From Bacillus sp. AFS041924 (GTDB lineage Bacteria > Bacillota > Bacilli > Bacillales > Bacillaceae_G), in NCBI RefSeq assembly GCF_002577195.1, contig NZ_NULG01000094.1:1-64000 (forward strand): DNA of 64,000 nucleotides. The letters are read 5' to 3'. The position numbers were made by a program, and so were the translations under genes. Every line of letters begins with the position of its first letter. The first letter of the stretch is position 1. Below the pieces are notes generated by a model that worked only from the letters and a program-made list of their open reading frames with translations, was not told the DNA's origin and ran no database searches. This document shows positions 16,646 through 25,420 of this stretch, in pieces.

Positions 16646-18757
16646 TTAAGTTACAGATTTCATAAGCACTGCTTTTATCATAAAATAACTAATCTCTGCA
16701 GGTAATTCATCCTTTATTGGTCTTAATTTTTCACTTCCAACTGTATTGATTACTTCTTTGATTTGTTTTTCAATATCATATGGAACGATTTCATCCCAAT
16801 CAAAATGATGATCCTCCATTGCACCTTGCAGAATATGATTTTCTACTGTAGTTGTATTTAATCCTCTTTCTTTTGCAATTTCAGAAATTGTAAGTCCGTT
16901 TTGATAAGATTCATAGGATATTGTGTGAGAAGGTACTTTTTTTATTGCTGAAGCTTTTGGTATTGTTGTCCCTTCTTCAATCTGATTTTCTTCTTTATAG
17001 TTCTTAATCACTTCTATAAATTGCTTACCAAATTTTTGCTGTTTTTGTAATCCAACACCTTTTGCTTTTAGGAACTCATCCTCAGTTGTAGGAAGTAAAT
17101 TACATAAATCTCTTAAAGTACTATCAGAAAAAACGACAAATGGTGGTACACCAAGCTCAGTAGCAATTTCTTTACGCAAACTACGTAATTGATTAAATAA
17201 ATCATTATCTACGGTTGATGTTTCAGTAACTTTAATCTCTTCTTTTTTCATTACTTTAACTTTATTTAATAGTACTTCCCTTCCACTATTTGTTACTGTT
17301 AATAACGGGAATTTACCACTTGTAACACCAATATATTGTTCAGATGTTAAATAATCAATTAAATCTCCCACATTTTTAAGCGTTCGATCTCTGAATAATC
17401 CGTATGTGGTTAATGTATTAAAATTAAAGTCTAGTAATTTTTTATTCGTTGAACCGGTTAAAACTGATGCAACCATCGTTTTACCGAATCTTTCTCCCAT
17501 TCGGATAATACATGATAAAACAATTTGGGCATCGATTGTAATATCAATTGAAGTTCGTTGATCAATACAATTACTACATTTACCACAGGTGTGATCATTT
17601 TCATCACCAAAATATCTTAATATAAATGCCTGTAAGCAGGTTTCACAATAACTATAATCCTTCATAGATTGTAGCTTCGAAATTTCTTGTTTTAGTCTTG
17701 ATTGATCAAAGGTTGATTGCTCAATTAAAAATCTTTGTATTTGTACATCTTGTGCATTAAAAAGTAAAATGCATTCACTTTCTAATCCATCTCTGCCCGC
17801 TCTTCCAGCTTCTTGATAATAGCTTTCCATATTTTTAGACATTTGATAATGGATGACAAATCGCACATTACTTTTATCAATTCCCATACCAAAGGCATTT
17901 GTTGCAACCATAACATTGATATTATCTTGTAAAAATGCATCCTGTTGTTTTGACCGCTCTGCATCGCTTAATCCTGCATGATATTTACCAACTGAAATAC
18001 CGAGTTTTAAAAGTTTATTTGTTACATTATCTACTTCTTTCCTAGTAGCAGCGTAAATAATGCCAGATTCGTTTTTATTTTGCTTTATGTAATTCGAAAT
18101 ATAGTCTAATCGATTTTGTCCCCTAATGACTTTGAATGACAAATTTTCTCTTTCAAAACCTGTGATGATTGTAGTTTCCTCGTTAATTCCTAATTGATTA
18201 CAAATATCTGATTTAACTTGAGGTGTTGCAGTGGCAGTAAGAGCTAATATTGTTGGATTAGTTGGTAGCTCTTGAATCAAGTTTTTTATACGCAAGTAAC
18301 TTGGTCTAAAATCATGTCCCCATGAAGAAATACAGTGAGCTTCATCAACTGCTACAAGTAAAATCGGTAATTTTTTTAATTCATTTATAAAGCTCTCTGA
18401 CTCTAATCTTTCAGGAGCTACATATAGAATTTTGTATTCACCATAACTTAAATCCATCATTCTCTCATTTACTTCATGATATGATAGTGAACTATTAATA
18501 AATGTGGAAGGTATACCTACTTGTTGCAATGCATCTACCTGGTCTTTCATTAAAGAGATTAAAGGAGAAATGACGAGGGTTACTCCTTGAAGAATTGTCG
18601 CTGGAATTTGATAACAGATCGACTTTCCACCACCAGTTGGCATAATGCCCGCGGTATGTTTACCAGATAAAACTCGTTCAATAATTTGCTCTTGTCCGGT
18701 TCTAAAGTTTTCATAACCAAAATACTTTTTTAGATTTTCTCTTGCTAGTGATAACAT
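16646..18757 (-). CDS. recQ: ATP-dependent DNA helicase RecQ
   Basis: A 703-residue 3'-5' DNA helicase for recombination and fork repair. N-terminal motor: motif I MPTGGGKS, motif II DEAH in VAVDEAHCISSWGHDFRPSY, TATATP, and motif VI QEAGRAGRDG. The zinc-binding cysteines (YCETCLQAF ... HTCGKCSNC) and RQC winged helix follow at about 375-500. An HRDC domain (about 520-595) and a C-terminal helix-turn-helix-like region end the protein. It is longer than the ~590-residue B. subtilis RecQ because of that tail. GGAGG lies just before the ATG. Confidence 0.93.
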   Translation of the reverse strand: MLSLARENLKKYFGYENFRTGQEQIIERVLSGKHTAGIMPTGGGKSICYQIPATILQGVTLVISPLISLMKDQVDALQQVGIPSTFINSSLSYHEVNERMMDLSYGEYKILYVAPERLESESFINELKKLPILLVAVDEAHCISSWGHDFRPSYLRIKNLIQELPTNPTILALTATATPQVKSDICNQLGINEETTIITGFERENLSFKVIRGQNRLDYISNYIKQNKNESGIIYAATRKEVDNVTNKLLKLGISVGKYHAGLSDAERSKQQDAFLQDNINVMVATNAFGMGIDKSNVRFVIHYQMSKNMESYYQEAGRAGRDGLESECILLFNAQDVQIQRFLIEQSTFDQSRLKQEISKLQSMKDYSYCETCLQAFILRYFGDENDHTCGKCSNCIDQRTSIDITIDAQIVLSCIIRMGERFGKTMVASVLTGSTNKKLLDFNFNTLTTYGLFRDRTLKNVGDLIDYLTSEQYIGVTSGKFPLLTVTNSGREVLLNKVKVMKKEEIKVTETSTVDNDLFNQLRSLRKEIATELGVPPFVVFSDSTLRDLCNLLPTTEDEFLKAKGVGLQKQQKFGKQFIEVIKNYKEENQIEEGTTIPKASAIKKVPSHTISYESYQNGLTISEIAKERGLNTTTVENHILQGAMEDHHFDWDEIVPYDIEKQIKEVINTVGSEKLRPIKDELPAEISYFMIKAVLMKSVT

Positions 18758-18799
18758 GCTTACCTCCTTTTTACTTTTTATAATTACTACACTATTTTA

Positions 18800-19240
18800 C
18801 TATAAAGTAATGGAACTAAGTAGACTTCTTAAGCCTTTTTCAAAATTTGCATTATCTTCTTTTTGACGTTTTTTTGGTCCCTTCACTCTTCCACCAGCAT
18901 TTCTAATTTTCTTAGAAACATATCGGGTATGTAGTAACGAATCGATATTTTCATTTGTATATTGAAAGCCATTCTGATTTAGTACATATGCCTGTTTTGA
19001 TAAGACCATGGCAGCAAGTCCATAATCCTGTGTAATAATGACATCTCCTTTTGAAACTCGGTTGACTAACGCAAAGTCAACAGCGTCTGCGCCTTGTGAA
19101 ATGACAATTGTTTTTGCACCTTCTCTTTGCATAATATGAGCAGTATCACATAATAAAAGGACATCTATATTAAATTCAGCTGCAATGTTTATTGTTTCTG
19201 TAACGACTGGACAGCCATCTGCATCAATTAAAATTTTCAT
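18800..19240 (-). CDS. yqxD: YaiI/YqxD family protein (UPF0178)
   Basis: 146 residues, starting MKILIDADGCPVV and containing VIISQGADAVDFALVNRVSKGDVIITQDYGLAAM, the conserved acidic residues of a PIN-like fold. Family members are predicted nucleases; their role is not established. It overlaps the end of the pseudouridine synthase gene by 17 bases, indicating co-transcription and coupling. Confidence 0.88.
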   Translation of the reverse strand: MKILIDADGCPVVTETINIAAEFNIDVLLLCDTAHIMQREGAKTIVISQGADAVDFALVNRVSKGDVIITQDYGLAAMVLSKQAYVLNQNGFQYTNENIDSLLHTRYVSKKIRNAGGRVKGPKKRQKEDNANFEKGLRSLLSSITL

Positions 19241-19940
19241 TTGACTCTTCCTCTTTCAATTGGTCTTTTAAATGAATTAACTCTTTTTCCGTTAAATTCC
19301 TCCATTTGCCTATTTCTAGATTTTCCAATTGGATATTCATAATTCGAATTCTCTGTAATTTAACGACTTTAAAACCAAAGCTTTTTGCCATCTTTCGAAT
19401 TTGTCTATTTAAACCTTGTGTTAAAATAATTCGAAATGTATATTCATCAATCATCGAAACTTTACATCTTTTTGTTACTACATTCCCAACGAGAACGCCA
19501 TTTGACATGCCATTAATAAATTCTTCGTCAATTGGATGATCGACAGTGACAATATACTCTTTTTCGTGACCATGTTCACTATGTAAAATTTTATGCGCAA
19601 TAGGACCATCATTTGTAAGGATAATTAGTCCCTCAGAATCTTTATCTAGCCTTCCAATTGGAAAAAGTCTCTTTGGATAATTTACAAAATCGATAATATT
19701 CCCTTCAACAGTACGTAAACCAGTACAAGTAATACCTACAGGTTTATTTAAAATGATATAGTCTTTTTCACTTGTTAATTGAATCACTTCATCATTTACT
19801 TGTACAATATCATTTTCTTCAACTAAGCTGTTTTTTTCAGCAATTAGACCATTAATTTTTACTTGTCCCAATGCAACTAGTCGTTCTGCAGCTCTTCTAG
19901 AACAATATCCTGAAGCGCTAATAAAAACATTGATTCTCAA
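19224..19940 (-). CDS. rluF: 23S rRNA pseudouridine synthase, RluF type
   Basis: 238 residues of the RsuA/RluB/E/F family. An N-terminal S4 RNA-binding domain (about 1-55) precedes the catalytic domain with FPIGRLDKDSEGLIILTNDG, where the aspartate of GRLD attacks the uridine. GHEKEYIVTV, LTQGLNRQIRKM and LQRIRIMNI match the RluF subgroup (U2604 and a tRNA site in E. coli) rather than RluB. The modified position in this organism is inferred. Confidence 0.85.
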   Translation of the reverse strand: MRINVFISASGYCSRRAAERLVALGQVKINGLIAEKNSLVEENDIVQVNDEVIQLTSEKDYIILNKPVGITCTGLRTVEGNIIDFVNYPKRLFPIGRLDKDSEGLIILTNDGPIAHKILHSEHGHEKEYIVTVDHPIDEEFINGMSNGVLVGNVVTKRCKVSMIDEYTFRIILTQGLNRQIRKMAKSFGFKVVKLQRIRIMNIQLENLEIGKWRNLTEKELIHLKDQLKEEESNENFN

Positions 19941-19983
19941 TACGTATTCCTCTTTTTCTAGACTTTTTCTTTATCATAACAAA

Positions 19984-20016
19984 AAGTGTTGTGATAAAAC
20001 AGCATTCACAACACTT
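19984..20016 (-). terminator. Terminator of ankyrin protein gene
   Basis: AAGTGTTGTGA (19984-19994) pairs with TCACAACACTT (20006-20016); on the minus strand the stem is followed by TTTTTGTTA. Confidence 0.8.
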
Positions 20017-20024
20017 CTATCAAC

Positions 20025-20528
20025 TTAAATTGTCACTTCTTTAATGAAACTAATAAATTCTGAATTCCCACGTTCTTCAGCAATTTCGAGAGGAGTTTTA
20101 CCAGAATTGTTATTTTTAATTTTAGCTCCGTTCATTATCAAAAGCTTAGCAATTGCAATATTCCCTTCAAATGCTGCAATATGTAAAGCCGTATGACCTT
20201 CACTATCAGTAATATTCGGATCTGCACCATTAGTTAATAGAAATTCAATAACTTCTTTCGATTTAGCACCTGCAATTGCTGCATGTAGAGCAGTATTTTT
20301 CGGTATAAATGAAAGCTTAGAATGTGATATAGCGTTAATTTTCGCACCGTGTTTTACTAAGGATTTCACTACTTCAAACTGACCAAAATGTGCCGCAATA
20401 CCAAGTAATGTTAGTCCATGCTCATTTTCTTTATCAATTAAACCTTGCTGTTTGTGCAATATTTCCTTAACCTTGTTAATTTCTCCTTTTTCTGTTGCAT
20501 CAAATAACTTAGTCAGTAAATCTTCCAT
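20025..20528 (-). CDS. Ankyrin repeat protein
   Basis: 167 residues made almost wholly of ankyrin repeats: four or five units of about 33 residues, recognisable as GLTLLGIAAHFGQFEVVKSLVKHGAKIN, NTALHAAIAGAKSKEVIEFLLTNGADPN, GHTALHIAAFEGNIAIAKLLIMNGAKI and a capping GKTPLEIAEERGN. No signal or membrane segment, so a cytoplasmic protein-binding module. The partner is unknown. GGAGGG precedes the ATG. Confidence 0.88.
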   Translation of the reverse strand: MEDLLTKLFDATEKGEINKVKEILHKQQGLIDKENEHGLTLLGIAAHFGQFEVVKSLVKHGAKINAISHSKLSFIPKNTALHAAIAGAKSKEVIEFLLTNGADPNITDSEGHTALHIAAFEGNIAIAKLLIMNGAKIKNNNSGKTPLEIAEERGNSEFISFIKEVTI

Positions 20529-20567
20529 CTTAACCCTCCTTATTTCTACATTTAATTTGTAAACATT

Positions 20568-20756
20568 TCAAAATATATGAAGCTTTTTATTTAAAATTCT
20601 CGCCTCATCTAGTTCAATTGGTATTAATTGAATTGTATTTCCTTGTTGTAAATGTACAATTTTCCAAAGCTCTGAAAATATAACGGATGTTTCTTAGCCT
20701 CCAGTAGTTTGAGAGTCTTCTAGTAAGATTATTGGTTGTCAACCTATTGGAAGAAA
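20568..20756 (-). pseudogene. PxpC/KipA C-terminal remnant
   Basis: A minus-strand frame broken by two stops reads PIG, stop, QPIILLEDSQTTGG, stop, ETSVIFSELWKIVHLQQGNTIQLIPIELDEARIL. P.ILL.D.QTTGGY...V...D...(A/V)QL.PG..I.F..V is the C-terminal signature of 5-oxoprolinase subunit C (PxpC/KipA). It lies directly downstream of pcp, so it is the decayed end of a 5-oxoproline utilisation operon. Confidence 0.7.
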
Positions 20757-20770
20757 TAGTCATTTTTGGT

Positions 20771-21382
20771 TTAGTCATTTCTACTAATAACTTCTATTAC
20801 AAGCCTAATTGCATTCGTCAAATCACTCTGTGACCAACTTGGTAACTTTCGGTCAATTACTGCTAGCTCATGAGAAGCAGGTATATGGATAAAACCACTT
20901 GGAATTTGTTTTCCTAATTTCTGTAGTTCATTTAGCATTTGATACATAACGTTATTACACAAATAAGTCCCGGCAGTATTTGAAATTTCTGCAGGTAAAT
21001 TACGTTCGTTTAATTCATCAACAATGATCTGAATTGGAAGTGTTGTAAATAATCCATCTTGTCCTTCTGGATCAATTTTTGAACCTACATATTTATTTCC
21101 CTTGTTATCTGCAGCACCATCATTACAATTAATCGCAATTCGCTCTGGCGTTATTTTATATCTTCCACCGGCTAAACCTAATGAAATGACTGCAGAAGGA
21201 TTATAAGTATGGAATAAATTTAGTAACTCATTACCAGCTGTATTAAAATCTACAGGTAAAACTTTGCCGATTATTTGATAAGAACCGACGACCTGACCAT
21301 TTAATTCTTTCACTATTTCTTCAGTAGGATTAATTGAAAAGTTCAAAAAAGGTTCAAAACCTGTTAACAATAATGTATTCAA
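20771..21382 (-). CDS. pcp: Pyroglutamyl-peptidase I
   Basis: A 203-residue cytosolic cysteine peptidase (C15) that removes N-terminal pyroglutamate from peptides. It begins LLLTGFEPFLNFSINPTEEIV, the family's opening motif. The catalytic triad is visible as Glu in PERIAINCND, Cys in AGTYLCNNVMY and His in FIHIPASHE. It starts at TTG with AGGA upstream. Freed 5-oxoproline would normally go to PxpABC, but only a PxpC remnant follows here. Confidence 0.9.
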   Translation of the reverse strand: MNTLLLTGFEPFLNFSINPTEEIVKELNGQVVGSYQIIGKVLPVDFNTAGNELLNLFHTYNPSAVISLGLAGGRYKITPERIAINCNDGAADNKGNKYVGSKIDPEGQDGLFTTLPIQIIVDELNERNLPAEISNTAGTYLCNNVMYQMLNELQKLGKQIPSGFIHIPASHELAVIDRKLPSWSQSDLTNAIRLVIEVISRND

Positions 21383-21850
21383 GAGATCTCAGTCCTTTGG
21401 TAAAATTTATATAGTAGAATACTTCTACAAAATCATTTTGATTTCCTTTCAAATTAAAAAGTTTAGGTATGACATAATAAGTTGCTATGTATGATATTCT
21501 TCTCTTTCAAAAATGGAGCTACTTTCTTAATTTAAAATTGCCTATATTTAAGTTTGTTCTTCTACTAAAATAGGGTTTTGGGTAACTGTTTTACTATTAA
21601 TAACTAAATAATTCATTATTTTAGATTTAGTACGGTACGTGAAATTTTATTATTATTTTTTTAATGTGTTCTTTTACTATTTGTTTCTTATGCATTTCTC
21701 TAATTAAATAACTATAAACAAATAGAAGGGATCGCTTATTCGCAATCCCTCCATCTTAATTTCACTATCTAATACCGTTAGTTGAAATAAGTTGTTGTAG
21801 TTTTTTATTAATTTTCTTCTTCACAATTATTTTAATTGCCTTAACTTTTT
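21383..21850. other. Intergenic region without a supported gene
   Basis: Highly AT-rich. Apart from the hairpin at 21729-21750 I see neither a credible reading frame nor a recognisable gene remnant. Confidence 0.5.
21729..21750 (-). terminator. Hairpin downstream of tgl
   Basis: GGGATCGC (21729-21736) pairs with GCAATCCC (21743-21750) with one wobble, about 100 bases after the tgl stop. The following minus-strand run is only moderately T-rich (TTCTATTTG). Confidence 0.5.
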
Positions 21851-22687
21851 TTAAAAATAAGTGAACAAATTTAACAAGTACTGATGATAATCAAATGAAA
21901 TCGAACTTTCATTATGATGGACGATTATACTCTTCTTTTTATTAACTACATGGTCTCGTTGCCAATTCGATAATTGGGCCAAATGTTTAAAATTCGGTCT
22001 TGTAACTAAATTACTCATGTAGGCTGACCTGAATGATCCTGGTCTTCTCCTTTGATTAAGGGCATAAATCATTTGTTCGGCTGTGAATATTCCTAAACCA
22101 TGTCCAAAATACGTCCCATCTCCTAGAACAACGGCATTTTCTCCTCTCCACTCAGGGGTTAGTGGATTAAAATCTGGATTTTGAAAATATACGACATCAC
22201 CGGGGTAAAAGATGTCTGAATATGCATTGATACCTAAGTCGGGATCAGCATGCCAGCCGTATAAATAAATGCGTTGAAAAATCTGATTAAATAAGTTTTC
22301 ACCTATAAGATTTAGAAGTGCATGGTAATAGATAATGACCATAGCCGTTGCACATTCAAAAGCATAATATGAACTGTTATAGTAAATATCTTTAATCGCG
22401 TCGGAAGGTTTTACACCTTGCCTCAATAGGAATCCTCCTGTTCTCATTAATTGCCAGTACATTGGATTACATCTAGACCTTTGAAAAATTGCAAAACGCA
22501 ATCTACTTTTATACATAGCTCTTGCACTTAAAATGATATTTTTTCGCAACATACTTTCAAACTCATTAATAGATCGATATTCATATTCGGTTGGCTTTTC
22601 ATTCATCTGTTGAATTATTAAATTTACAAAACTGTCTGATGGCCCCGGATTATTTTGTTGAATTGGCATCCCCGAAAATTGATTCAT
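21851..22687 (-). CDS. tgl: Spore-coat protein-glutamine gamma-glutamyltransferase
   Basis: 278 residues, matching B. subtilis Tgl (245 aa) through SYYAFECATAMVIIYYHALL (catalytic cysteine in FECATA), RIYLYGWHADPDLG, GDVVYFQNPDFNPLTPEWRGENAVVLGD and YFGHGLGI. Tgl cross-links spore coat proteins through epsilon-(gamma-glutamyl)lysine bonds late in sporulation. The N-terminal extension of about 15 residues (MNQFSGMPIQQNN) and a C-terminal tail explain the extra length. AGAGGTAT precedes the ATG. Good evidence that the host sporulates. Confidence 0.9.
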   Translation of the reverse strand: MNQFSGMPIQQNNPGPSDSFVNLIIQQMNEKPTEYEYRSINEFESMLRKNIILSARAMYKSRLRFAIFQRSRCNPMYWQLMRTGGFLLRQGVKPSDAIKDIYYNSSYYAFECATAMVIIYYHALLNLIGENLFNQIFQRIYLYGWHADPDLGINAYSDIFYPGDVVYFQNPDFNPLTPEWRGENAVVLGDGTYFGHGLGIFTAEQMIYALNQRRRPGSFRSAYMSNLVTRPNFKHLAQLSNWQRDHVVNKKKSIIVHHNESSISFDYHQYLLNLFTYF

Positions 22688-22831
22688 AATATACCTCTTT
22701 TCAACATCAAGTATTAATTCTCATGTATACTCATCATATTCAAAAATCGTTTTGAAGTGTATAAATGCTATTTAGTCGCATATGAAAATCAACTTTAACT
22801 TAGCCTTAAATTTAATTTACTGACAAAAAAA

Positions 22832-22872
22832 GAGCTTAAGTCTCTCTTTATTTAATGAGAAACCTAAGACTC
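22832..22872 (-). terminator. Terminator of the lacI-family gene
   Basis: GAGTCTTAGGTTTCTC and GAGAGACTTAAGCTC (minus strand) form a long stem with a bulge, followed by TTTTTTT. It marks the 3' end of the large carbohydrate locus. Confidence 0.75.
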
Positions 22873-22888
22873 TAATTTAACTTATACC

Positions 22889-23845
22889 TTACGAAGAACC
22901 ACCAACAGTTAATGAAACTTCGATTATTTCATTCTCAACCACTTCATTAGAAATTAACTTTAATAAATTTGTAGCTGCTATTGAACCCCAATCAAATGTT
23001 GAATAAGAAATAGTACTTAATCTTGGTGATACATATTTCGCTAATTCAATATTATCAAATCCTACGATAAATACATCTTTGCCTACTTGGAAATCTGTAT
23101 CTTGAAGATAGTTATAGATTCCAACTGCCATTTCGTCGTTTAAACAAAAGATTGCACTTGGCTCATTATAATTTGAAAAAATTTGTTTCGCTGCTTGTTC
23201 GCCTGAATCCTTCATGAAATTTCCACCGATTTCAATCAACTCAATATCTGGATAGTTTGATAATTCTTCTCTAACACCTTCCATACGTTTAATTGAATCG
23301 TATGAACCTTCAGGACCTGTTAATGTGTATATTTTTTTCACATCATTTTTAAGAAGTTCCTTTATAGCTAATTGTGCTCCACTTTTATTATTTAATAGAA
23401 CACCTTTAATATTTTTGTGTCGTAATTCTCGATCTAACACGACCATTTTATAATTTTTTTCAGCGTAATCTAAAAGTTCTTTATCTGAAAATGCCTGATC
23501 TAGTATAATCCCTCCATCTATTACTTTTTCTAGTAATAAGCGATGAGATTGCTCGCCAGAACAAGCAATTAATTCATACCCGCTGTCGTTTAATGCTTGT
23601 CTCATTCCTCTTAACAATGGTCCGTAGAAATAACCACCATAGTCAGCTAAGAATACACCAATAATTTTCGTTTCTTTTACCTTTAACATTCTTGCTGCTG
23701 CATTTGGAACATATCCTAATCTATTTGCAATCTTTAATATTCTACTTCGTGTTTCTTCTGTTACCTTTGGGCTTCCATTTAACGCATATGACACTGTCGA
23801 AATGGAAACTCCAGCTTCTTTTGCAATATCTTTAATTCCCGCCAT
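22889..23845 (-). CDS. LacI-family transcriptional regulator of the beta-glucan locus
   Basis: 318 residues. The helix-turn-helix is at the very N-terminus (IKDIAKEAGVSISTVSYALNG), followed by the hinge helix NRLGYVPNAAARML and a periplasmic-binding-protein-like effector domain (about 60-318) with PSAIFCLNDEMAVGIYNYL and VGFDNIELAKY. It lies at the 3' end of the locus with 283 bases before it, so it probably has its own promoter. The palindrome GAAACGTTTC found five times upstream is the natural operator candidate for a LacI-type protein (inference). The inducer is probably a sophoro-oligosaccharide. Confidence 0.88.
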   Translation of the reverse strand: MAGIKDIAKEAGVSISTVSYALNGSPKVTEETRSRILKIANRLGYVPNAAARMLKVKETKIIGVFLADYGGYFYGPLLRGMRQALNDSGYELIACSGEQSHRLLLEKVIDGGIILDQAFSDKELLDYAEKNYKMVVLDRELRHKNIKGVLLNNKSGAQLAIKELLKNDVKKIYTLTGPEGSYDSIKRMEGVREELSNYPDIELIEIGGNFMKDSGEQAAKQIFSNYNEPSAIFCLNDEMAVGIYNYLQDTDFQVGKDVFIVGFDNIELAKYVSPRLSTISYSTFDWGSIAATNLLKLISNEVVENEIIEVSLTVGGSS

Positions 23846-24103
23846 CCCATATCCTCCATTCTATGTATACCCCAAATGCCAATTTTCTCGATAAATTTAC
23901 TTTTATTACCTTTAATTTAAATGTAGATTACACCATAATACATACATTCATCTTATCAAAATTAAGTAAAATTTTCCTACATTTTTTTCATTCTTTGTAC
24001 CTAATCAAATAAAGTACTCAGATTACTTAGAAAAGGTGAGCAAAGAAGCCTTTTTGACTTCCAATTGCCCACCACTGTACCAATCAGCAATAAAATAAAG
24101 TTC

Positions 24104-24148
24104 ATGATTTTATGATTTTATGATTTTATTACTTTATTACTTTATTAC
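24104..24148. repeat. 8-bp tandem repeat spanning a stop codon
   Basis: ATGATTTT occurs three times (24104-24127), followed by ATTACTTT twice and a partial copy. The array covers the stop codon of the GH144-like gene at 24129-24131, so the last codons (KVIK) are part of it. Confidence 0.85.
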
Positions 24149-25355
24149 GTTTCCAGCCTAAAATATTAGACCCGTTCTTTACGTATTCGTTTTTCATATA
24201 TAAATCCCAAATTAATCCTGTTTCATAATTTTCAATCATTAGTAACGTCGCACCTTTATCAATTCCAATTACACGATCTGATATCCAATTTGTAGCAACA
24301 TCGCGATTATATGAATCTAGAAAACCATATTTACTCCATAACTCTGGTACGTTTTCATAGAAATAATTTAGGGCATCAATTGATTCTTTTGGTGTAAAAA
24401 CAATAGATCCAGCAGCCGCTGCAGGTGCAATCGTACCATCATTCATAAATTGGTCACAGTTTGGATGAAATGGGCCAGCACCATATGCTTTATATCCGTG
24501 AGGACCATCACAAGCAGTTAATCCCCATGCATGTTCACTCTCTGCAAAAGTTTTAAAACCTTGTGCATTATCATTACAATACTGCTTCGCTGCTAAAGAC
24601 GCCTTTACAGAGTTATCAAACCAATTTATACCATCTTCATCAACAACATTTTCAAAATTAAACCAAGCATGAGAGTATTGATGTGTAAAAAGTGCTCCAC
24701 CAGGTGAATGATAAAATTCATGCTCACCATATTTGACTAAATCTCTTCTAAAACCTTTGTATATTTCCTTTGGAACAGGGTGAGTTGGAGAAGCAACTCC
24801 AAAAATGTACTGCATTAACTGCTCCGCATACATATCCCAATGACCAAATCCACCTGTTTCAGGATGATAGCCCATAAAATACATATTATGTTCTTGATCG
24901 TAATACTTTTGCCAATTAACACGTTTAAAGATTTTTTCAAAAATTTCTTTGATTTCTCCACCAAAGTATTCTGCAGATGTTACAGCACCATTCAGAAAAA
25001 GAGATGTATCAATAATCGATGCACAATCATAAAATGCTTCAAACTTTTTAGCTGTTTCCATATGAAGAAAGTGAAAGAAAAACCCTTCAGATTCCTCTAC
25101 ATTATTTAAAAATGTTTTTAATGTACCTAACGTTCTTTCATAACCTTCCTCATATGTAATCCAATTCTTCTCAACCCCGATAATGATAGCGCTTAACCCA
25201 AAACCAACTGAGGCGATGCTAGCCATATCTTTATTTGATTCAGCATTGTTATCTCGAATTAACCCATATCCTGGACTGTTTTTATCAGTATTTGCTTCGT
25301 TCCAGAAAAAATCAAAACATCCTTTAGCTTCTAAGTCTAAAATTCTTTTATCCAT
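24129..25355 (-). CDS. GH144-like endo-beta-1,2-glucanase (PF10091 family)
   Basis: 408 residues forming the (alpha/alpha)6 barrel of the 'glycoamylase' PF10091/GH144 group. Family signatures include CFDFFWNEAN, GYGLIRDN, ASVGFGLSA, FFFHFLHM, DTSLFLNGA, GGFGHWDMYAEQLMQY, FTHQYSHAWF, WGLTACDGPHGY and DGTIAPAAAAGS. GH144 enzymes cut linear beta-1,2-glucan to sophoro-oligosaccharides. Unlike secreted members it has no signal peptide, so it should act on imported oligosaccharides in the cytoplasm. It is the last enzyme of the transporter operon. The exact linkage specificity is inferred from the GH94 and GH3 partners. Confidence 0.82.
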   Translation of the reverse strand: MDKRILDLEAKGCFDFFWNEANTDKNSPGYGLIRDNNAESNKDMASIASVGFGLSAIIIGVEKNWITYEEGYERTLGTLKTFLNNVEESEGFFFHFLHMETAKKFEAFYDCASIIDTSLFLNGAVTSAEYFGGEIKEIFEKIFKRVNWQKYYDQEHNMYFMGYHPETGGFGHWDMYAEQLMQYIFGVASPTHPVPKEIYKGFRRDLVKYGEHEFYHSPGGALFTHQYSHAWFNFENVVDEDGINWFDNSVKASLAAKQYCNDNAQGFKTFAESEHAWGLTACDGPHGYKAYGAGPFHPNCDQFMNDGTIAPAAAAGSIVFTPKESIDALNYFYENVPELWSKYGFLDSYNRDVATNWISDRVIGIDKGATLLMIENYETGLIWDLYMKNEYVKNGSNILGWKRNKVIK

Positions 25356-25420
25356 CCTCTACACCTCTGAATCTGATTTTTTATTAAAATAGTATTAAAT
25401 CCAATAAAAATTTTAAATCC

